The translations under genes were made by a program, and so were the position numbers. A stretch of 64,000 bases of DNA from Edaphochlamys debaryana (taxonomy: Eukaryota; Chlorophyta; Chlorophyceae; Chlamydomonadales). Where the stretch lies: positions 159,086 through 223,085 of the forward strand of contig JAEHOE010000171.1 of NCBI GenBank assembly GCA_016858145.1, read 5' to 3'. Under the pieces are notes generated by a model. It saw only the letters and a program-made list of their open reading frames with translations. It did no database searches and was not told the origin of the DNA. This document shows positions 45,533 to 55,700 of this stretch, piece after piece (within the stretch, counting starts at the first letter, position 1; the number at the start of each line of letters is the position of its first letter).

Positions 45533-46270
45533 AACTTTGTCATGAAGGGCCCCCCCCTTACGGGCAGCAGGTACGGGCTTCAGTTGCCCCTCGAGGCAGG
45601 ACCATTGCGCGCAGGGGTGATTGCGCGGGGGGCGCTGCCGGGCGGCCGGGGACCACTAGCACCGAGTGGGCTAGGGCCCTGCTACGCTACCTCCTGAACT
45701 CGCTGCCATTGCATCGTCAGCAGCTGGGGTGGTCAAGGCCACGCACGTCGGCCCCAGACCTTACCGTGCGTACTAGCTAAATGGAATGAAGCGAGTCCAG
45801 GTGTGTATAGGTTGCGGTAGATGTGGACGGGTCTGTCGTGTCAGCCTGACCACGAGCCTGGACAGGCCCAGCACGCAGGCGCAACATTTCCACTTTACAT
45901 ACTGAACCGATTCTAAGTTTGCACGCAATAGGTTGCTTCTGGGCCGAGGGCGAGGTGTTTGACCAAGCCAGTGCGCCCGCTGCAGACCAACTCAGCCAGT
46001 GCCCCCCGACCTATGCCAAAGGCCTGCGTTTGAGCCCTGCTGCGGGCTGGTGTCAGCCCAGCCACTACTAATCCGCCCCCATTACGTACGATACTGGTGG
46101 GCGGGCGGCGGGTCGTACACCCATCAACATATGTGTGAGGTCGTAATTACCACGAGTCCACGACGTACTTAGCCCAGGCGCCGTGCAGCAACACGCCATA
46201 CATAGACCGACTAGGGCATCCGCGCGCAGAACGGCTGGACTAATGTAAGGAAGAGCAACTATACATCACG

Positions 46271-46316
46271 GGTGGTACCGGCCGGTACCACCGCCGGTGT
46301 CTACCGCGGTAGACAC
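46271..46316. repeat. Two adjacent perfect palindromes
   Basis: 46271-46292 is a perfect 22-bp palindrome (arm GGTGGTACCGG). 46297-46316 is a perfect 20-bp palindrome (arm GTGTCTACCG). They are separated by only 4 bp. Confidence 0.9.
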
Positions 46317-47399
46317 GTTGACCAGCGACCCTAGGCGTTCACGGCCCAGTTGTCTGCGGGCGGGGGCCAGGGACCAAGAGGGCAACAAACAAGTGAGCTT
46401 TCACCCCACGCAAGGCAGCCACGGCATGCTGTCAGCAGATACGGGTAATACGGGTGCATGCGCCCAGAGCGCCACGGCCTGTAGCGCCCACCGTCGGGGA
46501 CGGTCGTCATCCAGTAGGCCTCCTCCTCGCCGACTAGTTGGTCCGGAAGCACGATAACGGGTGCGTTGGCAAATGATGGGTTCACCGAGCCGACGGAGTT
46601 CCGAGCGTAGCCCCTAGGCATGGGCATTATTCGGGAGACGAGGCGGGAGAAGGAGAGGTTTCAAGCAGCGCCTTGCTGGCCCCTCAGCAGGGGCAGAGAG
46701 CGGTGGGTGAGCGGTACAGTTAGCTGAAGTTGGGCGGCACAGGGGAGCCACGCGCGCGCTACCCAGCTGGGCTGCCCCTCACCCCCCCCCCCCGCCAATG
46801 CACGCACGCACCCCAGCGCGGCCTTTGCAGCACTAATCAACTGCGCGTAGAACGTGAGCGAGGGCCGAGAAAGAGTGAGAGTGAGTGCGGAAACCAGCAG
46901 CTGGTCACCTAACAAACCCCCAGGCGGCAGGGGAGAGAGCTAGCCTGCAGCATTTGCCACCCAGCCGCCTGTTGGCCCCCTGCTCTGGTGCTTGCCACCC
47001 TGTGAGGGGAACAGCCGGGTAATAGGGGCGCGTTGAGGGGAACAGCGCTTCTGTGGCGCTCCCCACTCAGCAGCATGGCCTCCCAAGTGTCCGTCCAGCC
47101 CCGCATGCACGCACCTGTTACCGTACTTCCTGTATCCCGGACCCCTGGATGGTGGGTCAGGCGGGAGGCGCATTTCGAAGGCAAACGCCTGCCCTCACGT
47201 GGGATGAGTAGGTTCGGATGGGTTAGGCACCAGCAGACGCTGAATCGCTTTGCTGCCATGCCACTGCTCCAAAGAAGCAAGCAAGCCGTTGCATGCCCCC
47301 GCACCTGGGTTGGGTCCCTGTCATCGCATTTCTTGAGGACCAGCTTATCTGCTCCACCGTAGACCGGCTCACCCTTCAGGCTGCAGCCTGAAGGTAGGC

Positions 47400-47437
47400 C
47401 CCTATGGCACTACTTGAGTCCGTAATGGGGGGGTAGA
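47400..47437 (+). repeat. Terminal inverted repeat, left
   Basis: Perfect 38-bp match to the reverse complement of 61459-61496. It contains CACTA at 47408-47412. Confidence 0.92.
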
Positions 47438-47444
47438 GTCCCTT

Positions 47445-47570
47445 GTCCTCCGTAACCCCCCCCCCCCCTTTACGGCCACCCCACCGTAGCCCATCGTAGC
47501 CCCCCCCCCCCCCCTTTACGGCCACCCCACCGTTGCCCACCGTAGCCCTTCCCTCCGTAGCCCCTCTTCG
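47445..47570. repeat. Left subterminal repeats
   Basis: Two long C-runs, each followed by TTTACGGCCACCCCACCGT, plus more CCGTAGCCC motifs. Such clusters near CACTA ends are usual binding sites for the element's own DNA-binding protein. Confidence 0.75.
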
Positions 47571-48040
47571 CGCCTTTCGCGCCTTTCGCGACGTCCTCGA
47601 CAGACGCCTTCATGTGCTCGTACACTTCTGGAACTCGCCTGGGCGCCTTCTTATAGCTCAAGTTGCCGCTGCCAGGTTGTTATCACCACACATCACGTCT
47701 TCGACGCGTATCCCCAACGCTGCACCCTGCTCCTGCCCCTCGCGCGTCGCTCACGTCCAAGTAATTCAAGTAAGCGCGGGCTTTGTTTGCTCTTGAGTGC
47801 TCTCCGTTGTTGCCTGGCTGCACTGGCTTGCAGCCATCGCTGCCTGCTCTGGCTCGCTGTAGAGGAGCACGCCCGTTCCACAGCCTCCCTAGCCCCTAGC
47901 CCGCGGTTGCTCCTGCTCACGGACCCCCCCCGTTATCTCTGCCTCCCTGAGCTTTTAAGCCAGCATCGGAAGGCCTTATCCCCCACAGCCCCCAACCCCG
48001 CGGCCGCTTTCCCACTCTCCTTGCCTTCTCCCCCAGAGAA

Positions 48041-48926
48041 ATGGCACACGAGGTGGACTCCCACGTTATTGCCGCAGGCACGGATACTCACTGGATGATC
48101 CGCCCCGGCACTCCCCTGGGAGGCAACCACGGCCTCAAGCTGCGACAGCCTGCCCGCTGCTCCATTGGTTCTGTCCTCCGCCGGAGCGGCCCCATCACGC
48201 CCCTATTCAGGATTCAGGACGTTTACGCCGCCTCCCTGATTCCCAAGAACGCCCAGGGCGTTCACCCGGTCAAGGTCAGTCGCCTATCTTTGTTCAGCGC
48301 TGGCCAGCCATACGTTGCGTCTGGCCCTCATGGGGTCTCCAAAAGGGCCAGCAAAGGCAGTAGAGACCTTCCGATCCTACAGATCTCCCCCCCCCCCCTC
48401 CCTTACCATCCGCTCACAGGCCTGGATTCCCGCCGGCAACGTCACCATCGGCACCCTGTACGCAGGCGGCCACGTCGACCCGGACTGCTTCTTCTGCGAG
48501 ATCAGCTACGAGGACCTGGTGTCCCGGCTGTGCCTCGAGCTGCCCTTTGTCGAGGTGTCTGACCACGACCTCGAGCGCTGCACCCCCATTCTCTGCCCCC
48601 ACACCAGGGCCTGGGGCCTGCTAAGCGAGAACCGCAGTCACGCGTTCCTGCACCCCGAACCCCGCTCGGTCCCCTGGCCCACCACCAGCACCGTGGAGGG
48701 GCTCATCTGGGTAGAGCGCGTGTCCCTGACCTACGCTCCCATCTTCACCAACGCCCTCACCGACCCCGTCGTCCTGGACCGCCTGCCCTCGCACCTGGGC
48801 ATCTGGTACCCCGAGGGAGGGGTGGACGCCCCCCCCATGGAGGAGGGCGCTGCCGTGCAGGGCGCCGTGCTGCAGGTTGACCCCGCCGATGGCGAGGCCG
48901 AGGCTGAGGCCGAGGCCATGGCATAG
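48041..48926 (+). CDS. Unrecognised 246-aa transposon-borne protein
   Basis: Two exons, 48041-48274 and 48420-48926, joined in phase 0 by a short intron with a C-run before the acceptor. The start is the first ATG after a strong acceptor-like CCCCCAG, so a non-coding 5' exon is possible. The protein begins MAHEVDSHVIAAGTDTHWMI and has a middle with FFCEISYEDLVSRLCLELPF and VEGLIWVERVSLTYAPIF. It ends in an acidic Glu/Ala tail. It has no signal peptide or membrane span. I recognise no domain. By position it may be an accessory or DNA-binding protein of the element. Confidence 0.65.
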
Positions 48927-49560
48927 TAGCCATATGCATAATAGCAGCTGAAGCTTGTCCTGAGCGCAAGAGGTACTTGCACTTGGAGGATGGGATGGAT
49001 GGATGGGCCAAGAGGGCCCCGGGCGCCTTTTGGTTGTTGGCATTTGGCGCAGGAACTTTTCGGAGCCAAGGCATGTTTTGTGGTGGCATGGCATTATGGA
49101 CGTCAATGAGTGGCTTGGGAAGCGTTGAGGGCCGGCAAGATCTGGTCTGGGGCGGGCTGGAGCGGCTTGGGCGGGGGCGCAGGATTGCAGGATGTTGGCA
49201 AGACACGGACGTATGGATGCAGCACTAATGATGTTAAAGCCTGTGTCCTGTCGGTGCCCCTATACATGTGTCCACTCTCATGCTCCTGCTCACCACAGCC
49301 CATCACAGCCCTTCATTGTTTATGTGCCCTGCCTTACACTCCAGGCATAGCGTGTTCAGCTTAATGCACTACCACGGGCCCTTAAGCGTAACCATTCCTT
49401 GTCATGCCACGCACGTTAGTTCTTCCGCTGCTCCCATCATCCTCATTTCCCACACCAAAGCCACGCTAGACATCCGAATGTTAACAGGCGTCCAACCACC
49501 ATATGTTGGCCGGAAGAAGCGTGCCTAATGCACCGAAAGCCCCTGAGGCCCCCCACGTAA
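48927..49560. other. Spacer between two convergent element genes
   Basis: 3' flanks of the 246-aa gene (plus) and the JmjC-type gene (minus). No exon seen. Confidence 0.45.
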
Positions 49561-50202
49561 TCACAGGACCCTCGCCAACGCCACTACATTTTTGGTCACC
49601 AGTTTTTCGAGGTACGTATAGTCGAATCCATAGTATGAAATGAGGCCCTGAGTGGCCAGGAAACGAGGGAGCCAGAAGAGGGGCCCTGCCATCCTTAGGT
49701 CGGCCACCTCCCACGCCACCTTGACATTGCTGTTGACGTTGGTGACCTGGTGGGCCCACCCCGGGGGCACTTCCACCAGGTCAGCGTGCTTCTGGTCCAC
49801 CACCCGCACATGCTCCTCCCCGAACTCCTCCACACATGCGTCAATGCCCTCCTGTGTGAGGTGAGGCTGCATCACCCAGGTCGGAGTAGGCGCCCAGGGT
49901 GTGCGGTTGCGGCGCTCCCACTTCACCTTCTTAGCCCCTCCCTTCTTCCCCTTCAGCCCCACCACCCACTCGTTGAATTTTGAGATTATTGCAGGGCTGA
50001 TGAACACCCAGCGTGCAAGCACCGCACCAGGAGGCACGTGCCATGCTGCAAACGCGACATTCTTTGCCCCCGCACGATCTATGTGGAAAGCCGAGAAGGT
50101 CACTCCTCCCCGCCCAACAATTATGAGCACGATCATCGACCAAGGCGACACGTCCCTCCCCGGGTACCGCTTCCTGGTGTAAAGAGCAGTAACCGTATGC
50201 AT
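49561..50202 (-). CDS. JmjC-type Fe(II)/2-oxoglutarate oxygenase, transposon-borne
   Basis: Single-exon frame of 213 aa from an ATG at 50202 to a TGA at 49561-49563. The metal-binding triad is visible: H40 and D42 in TFSAFHIDRAGAKNVAFAAW, and H151 in VEVPPGWAHQVTNVNSNVKV. K161 sits where JmjC enzymes bind 2-oxoglutarate. The PPGWAHQVTNVNSNVKVAW segment is close to the KDM3-type motif in which a proline/glycine turn precedes HQV. JmjC enzymes oxidise methyl-lysines on histones or hydroxylate proteins. The core is short and lacks PHD, zinc-finger or other reader domains. It lies downstream of the transposase on the same strand and inside the terminal repeats, so it should move with the element. 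The substrate is unknown; counteracting host silencing is my inference. Confidence 0.72.
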   Translation of the reverse strand: MHTVTALYTRKRYPGRDVSPWSMIVLIIVGRGGVTFSAFHIDRAGAKNVAFAAWHVPPGAVLARWVFISPAIISKFNEWVVGLKGKKGGAKKVKWERRNRTPWAPTPTWVMQPHLTQEGIDACVEEFGEEHVRVVDQKHADLVEVPPGWAHQVTNVNSNVKVAWEVADLRMAGPLFWLPRFLATQGLISYYGFDYTYLEKLVTKNVVALARVL

Positions 50203-50764
50203 AGCACCATATGGTCCGCTGGCGCAAGGGTGTCAGCATGCAGGGTGGTGGACAGGATGGCAGTAACTGTGTGTGTTTGGTCTGGCTGCGGGCTGGTGAT
50301 GCCAAGCAGCAACGAGGTCTAGTTAGAGGGATGCAAGTGCGCTGGCTGCGGTATGGCAGAGAATTGAGCGACGGCCCTTGACGGTTGGGTGCACCGTTTC
50401 CTTATGTGGGGCACATGAACTACCAAAGCAGGCCGAGTTCATGCTCATCGTGTACAGCCTCAGCGTGAAGTTCTGCGTGGAGCAGCTGGTGGGCATGTAA
50501 GCCAGGGCCCTCGGGGATAGGCTTGGTTAGTGCTGCTGCCGGGGAGGGGCCTTGGTGGTGAGGGAACTTGATTGGAGAGGTCTTGGAGGCAAGGTGATGC
50601 CAAGCAGCAACGGGGTCTAGTTAGAGGCTGCGGTATGGCAGAGATTTGAGCGACGGCCCTTGACGGTTGGGTGCACCGTTTCCTTATGTGGGGCACTGGA
50701 ACTGTATGCATAGAACCAGATGGTCTGCTGGCACAAGGGTGTCAGCATGCAGGGTGGCGGACAG
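50197..50764. repeat. Rearranged local duplications upstream of the JmjC-type gene
   Basis: 50197-50256 recurs with changes at 50705-50764. 50299-50422 recurs in shortened form at 50595-50702. Between them, 50434-50590 is a near-identical copy of 60361-60517, a coding exon (from GAGTTCATGCTCATCGTGTA) plus the start of the following intron of the plus-strand gene. The copied exon is not part of an open gene here. Confidence 0.85.
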
Positions 50765-50889
50765 GACGGCTGCGGGCTGGTGATGCCCTTTTGCTTGAGA
50801 AGTGGATTGAGCGGCTTGACAGAGATTCGAGCAGAACTGTAACGGGCTCAACATTAGTGCTGCCCCCTTCGATCGTTCCCATCTGCCCC

Positions 50890-52490
50890 CGTGCAAAGGG
50901 GCTGGCCATCTAGGACAGTCGGCAGGACAGGGCTTTGCCAGCGGGCTGGGAAGGGGTACCAGTCATCCGAGCGGCGGGGCTCTCGCGCAAAGGGGCTGAC
51001 CATCTAGGACAGTCGGCAGGACAGGGCTTTGCCAGCGGGCTGGGAAGGGGTACCAGTCATCCAAGTGGCGGGGCTCTCGCGCAAAGGGGCTGACCATCTA
51101 GGACAGTCGGCAGGACAGGGCTTTGCCAGCGGGCTGGGAAGGGGTACCAGTCATCCGAGCGGCGGGGCTCTCGCGCAAAGGGGCTGACCATCTAGGACAG
51201 TCGGCAGGACAGGGCTTTGCCAGCGGGCTGGGAAGGGGTACCAGTCATCCGAGCGGCGGGGCTCTCGCGCAAAGGGGCTGACCATCTAGGACAGTCGGCA
51301 GGACAGGGCTTTGCCAGCGGGCTGGGAAGGGGTACCAGTCATCCAAGCGGCGGGGCTCTCGCGCAAAGGGGCTGACCATCTAGGACAGTCGGCAGGACAG
51401 GGCTTTGCCAGCGGGCTGGGAAGGGGGTACCAGTCATCCAAGCGGCGGGGCTCTCGCGCAAAGGGGCTGACCATCTAGGACAGTCGGCAGGACAGGGCTT
51501 TGCCAGCGGGCTGGGAAGGGGTACCAGTCATCCGAGCGGCGGGGCTCTCGCGCAAAGGGGCTGACCATCTAGGACAGTCGGCAGGACAGGGCTTTGCCAG
51601 CGGGCTGGGAAGGGGTACCAGTCATCCGAGCGGCGGGGCTCTCGCGCAAAGGGGCTGACCATCTAGGACAGTCGGCAGGACAGGGCTTTGCCAGCGGGCT
51701 GGGAAGGGGTACCAGTCATCCGAGCGGCGGGGCTCTCGCGCAAAGGGGCTGACCATCTAGGACAGTCGGCAGGACAGGGCTTTGCCAGCGGGCTGGGAAG
51801 GGGTACCAGTCATCCGAGCGGCGGGGCTCTCGCGCAAAGGGGCTGACCATCTAGGACAGTCGGCAGGACAGGGCTTTGCCAGCGGGCTGGGAAGGGGTAC
51901 CAGTCATCCGAGCGGCGGGGCTCTCGCGCAAAGGGGCTGACCATCTAGGACAGTCGGCAGGACAGGGCTTTGCCAGCGGGCTGGGAAGGGGTACCAGTCA
52001 TCCGAGCGGCGGGGCTCTCGCGCAAAGGGGCTGACCATCTAGGACAGTCGGCAGGACAGGGCTTTGCCAGCGGGCTGGGAAGGGGTACCAGTCATCCAAG
52101 CGGCGGGGCTCTCGCGCAAAGGGGCTGACCATCTAGGACAGTCGGCAGGACAGGGCTTTGCCAGCGGGCTGGGAAGGGGTACCAGTCATCCAAGCGGCGG
52201 GGCTCTCGCGCAAAGGGGCTGACCATCTAGGACAGTCGGCAGGACAGGGCTTTGCCAGCGGGCTGGGAAGGGGTACCAGTCATCCGAGCGGCGGGGCTCT
52301 CGCGCAAAGGGGCTGACCATCTAGGACAGTCGGCAGGACAGGGCTTTGACAGCGGGCTGGGAAGGGGTACCAGTCATCCGAGCGGCGGGGCTCTCGCGCA
52401 AAGGGGCTGACCATCTAGGACAGTCGGCAGGACAGGGCTTTGCCAGCGGGCTGGGAAGGGGTACCAGTCATCCAAGCGGCGTTCATCTCG
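50890..52490. repeat. 94-bp minisatellite, about 17 copies
   Basis: The phrase CTCTCGCGCAAAGGGGCTGA recurs every 94 bp from about 50980 to 52391 (one interval is 95 bp). Units differ at a few positions, for example CATCCGAGCGG against CATCCAAGCGG. The period is not a multiple of three and no long frame crosses it. It lies between the JmjC-type gene and the 3' end of the transposase gene. Confidence 0.95.
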
Positions 52491-52725
52491 TTTGCACTCT
52501 TGCAAGGCCGTAAAGACCATCCAGTCAACGTCCCCGCCAATCTGACTGCATCTGCCACCACCGCCGCCACCGCACCGCAGGACCGCCACCGCACTGGCAC
52601 GCTACACCTCCAACCACCAGGGCCACCACCGCAGCCACTGCAGCCGCCAACGTCCCAACCACCGCACCGGCACGCTACATCTACTACCACCAAGGCCACC
52701 ACCGCAGCCACCGCAGCCACCGCCA

Positions 52726-55700
52726 CTACCATCGTCGCCACCGCAGGTGGAGGCTCTTGAAGTTGCGGAGAACGTGCCAGTGCCTTGCGAGCACGACTTG
52801 TCGCCGCTTTGCAGCGGCTCGCTTCTCGTTGTGTGGGTGCGGCTGTGCAAAGCACACCCAGGGCACAATTGCTCTCGGCAAGAACCATGGCCCGTCTGCG
52901 TGTGATTTCGCCTCCATGGGGATCACTGGGCAGTGGAGCAGGGGGTCAGGCTTTGACTCGGCTTTGTACCATTTGGCCATCACCAGTGCCTCTGCATACC
53001 CGTCACGTCCCACGTGCTTGATTACGTTTTCCACCTTGCCGAACCAAAGCTCACCCGACGTGTCAGGGCGGCAGAGAAACCAGGACCCAGCGGACAGCTT
53101 CACACGCCCCACCCTCACTCCCTTCAGGACTTTGACCGTCGCATCCCCACCCACCGAACTGTCCATGTCCCACCGTTCATATGCTGCATCGAGCTGCGAC
53201 ATTTGCTTCTTCGACAGGGTCATCTCTGGCAGCGCCCGTCGCTCCTCATCGTCCCCGATGGGGACAACAGTCGGTGTACGGCAGAAGTAGGCTCTCTCGT
53301 CGTACATGTCGACCAGGTCGTCGCAGTTAGCGTCCTCCTCTTCAGAGGCGGCCACACGCTCGACATCGCGCAGCCCCCCCTCGTCCTCGACCTCGCCCTC
53401 GCTCCCACCCTCATTGCCCTCGCCCTCGCTCCCACCCTCATCACTGTTGCCCTCGCTCCCGCCCTCACCGTAGCCCTCGCTCTCACCCCTGGCCTCAGCC
53501 TCACCCTCCCTGTCACCATCGACCTCGGCCTCGGGATCGGCCTCACTGCCCATGCCCTCCCCTCCGCCACCTTCCGCGTCGGCCTGCGTGGCCTCGTACT
53601 CCAGCCGCAGTGCAAGGCAGACCTGCCTGTCGAGGGCCGAGTAGAACATGGAGGCCTCCATGTAGCGCTTGCTGTGTGCCCACCGGCCCAGCACTCCCCA
53701 TAAGTGCTCAGCCTTGAACATGGCAGTGCAGTAAAGGGGCCCTGTATAAGGAGATATGGGCGTAGGAAAAGGGATGGGGAAGAGCACAACGATGGCCCCC
53801 GAGCCCCCTAGGCCTCCACCCAAACCCCAAGGCCCCCGAGCAACTGACCCAAAACCCAAGGCCCCCCCCACCCCCCCCCCCCAGGCCCACCGAAGTTGGC
53901 TATGCCGTCCACCAGGTGGATGCAGTTGTGCAGCTTGATGTCAAGCTGCACTGCACCCAGGTAGGTCTCCACGAGGCACAATGCGGTTGCGACCCGTGCC
54001 TTAAGGGCTGGAAGCCTGTCTCGGCACGGAATCTTGTCCCACAGGTCACACGACACCTGGAGAAGGGCGATGAGCGTTTCCTCCACTTCAGGACTGAGCC
54101 CCGCGCTCGCGACGGCATATGACCCGTATGGCCCCGCCAGCAGGAAGAATGTATGCGACTTGGCCTTCTTTCCAGCGGAGGTCAGGCGGGCAAGACGCTT
54201 TGCCCCTGGATCGATCTTGGCAATCTCCAGCAGTGCGTCCCGGAACTTGGCAATCACGTCAGGTGGGAAAGCTGTGGGATGGGGAAGACGGGGCTCAGAC
54301 CCAGCCCCCCCAGCCCCCAGCCCCCAGCCCCCAAGCCCCCAGCCCCCAGCCCCCAGCCCCCAGCCCCAGCCCCCAGCCCCCAGCCCCCAGCCCCCAGCCC
54401 CCAGCCCCCAGCCCCCAGCCCCCAGCCCCCAGCCCCCAGCCCCCCGCCCCCAGCCCCCAGCCCCCAGCCCCCAGCCCCCAGCCCCCAGCCCCCAGCCCCC
54501 AGCCCCCAGCCCCCAGCCCCCAGCCCCCAGCCCCCAGCCCCCAGCCCCCAGCCCCCAGCCCCCAGCCCCCAGCCCCCAGCCCCCAGCCCCCAGCCCCCAG
54601 CCCCCAGCCCCCAGCCCCCAGCCCCAGCCCCCAGCCCCCAGCCCCCAGCCCCCAGCCCCCAGCCCCCAGCCCCCATCCCCCATGCCCCCAGCCCCCAGCC
54701 CCCAGCCCCCAGCCCCCAGCCCCCAGCCCCCAGCCCCCAGCCCCCAGCCCCCAGCCCCAGCCCCCAGCCCCCAGCCCCCAGCCCCCCAGCCCCCAGCCCC
54801 CAGCCCCCAGCCCCCAGCCCCCAGCCCCTTCCTTACGTGTGATGGTCAGGTTGTTTGCATTGTCGTATGCAGTAATGGCGGGGCTCCGCTCACGCAGGTT
54901 CTGGAGAGTCAGTACGATGGTATCCTTAATCACGCCGGCGAGGGTGTGCATGGCGTCGTAGTTCCACGACAGTACCGGGTCAAAGGATGGTGAGTTGTAA
55001 ACAGGCGAGGACACCTGGGGCTGATCACGCGAACGGGGGGTTGCTACACGGCTCCAGGTAGCGTTGAGGGGAGGGAGGTTGGGCTCACTTGCTGCTGGTG
55101 GGCCGTTCATGCCCCGGCGGATCTCCTCTGCCCCCCGTTGCCGGGGCCGTTTGAAGGGGTTAGTGTTCCCGGCCAGCCTCCATGATTGAGCCACAACTGG
55201 CGCTGCTGCGTCCGCCGCTCCATCACCACCCGCATCCTCATCTTCTTCAACCCAATTGTCCTCGTTGTCACTGCCGTCTGCTGGCCGCTCTTGTTGACGC
55301 TCTTGTTGACGGCCCCAGCCCTGGCCCTCGGGATCACGGCTGGTGAAGTTGGCCTTGAGAGCGCCAAAGAGAGGGTGGCTGGTAGGAAGGAAGCGAAAGT
55401 GGTCGGTATAGACCGTCTTGCCGCCACACTTGAAGCCTGGCTGCCAGCACTTGAGGCATGCCCACAGGGCAGGAGAGAACTTGACGCCCACGTGCTTCTG
55501 TAGCCCACGGTAGTCTGATACCATGCCCAGGAGGGTGGCATAGCACCTGGGGAGGGGGGAGGGATTGAATGCGTGGCGTTAGTAGCAGTAGTAGCAGTAA
55601 CAGCGGAGGTAGCAGTAGTAGTAGCAGTCACTGGTGCCTGGATCCTCACCTGAACGTCTCGTTGCCACGTGAGGCGTCCTGCAGCAGGACACCCTCCTCC

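Larger units (their letters stand above)
44724..47399. other. Intergenic with one possible exon and palindromes
   Basis: No confident gene. It contains a possible terminal exon at 45106-45216, a 17-bp direct repeat (44871-44887 and 45516-45532), two perfect palindromes at 46271-46316, and otherwise unassigned sequence. Confidence 0.45.

Noticed and set aside
50890..52490. CRISPR-like array
   Set aside because: The 94-bp units are contiguous tandem copies with no unique spacers, and the DNA is eukaryotic.
54034..54993. Long open frames in several phases through the heptamer array (Pro/Gln- or Gly/Trp-rich repeats)
   Set aside because: A 7-bp repeat stays open in many frames. The array lies between a good donor (GTAAGG) and acceptor (CCCACAG) that join transposase exons in phase.
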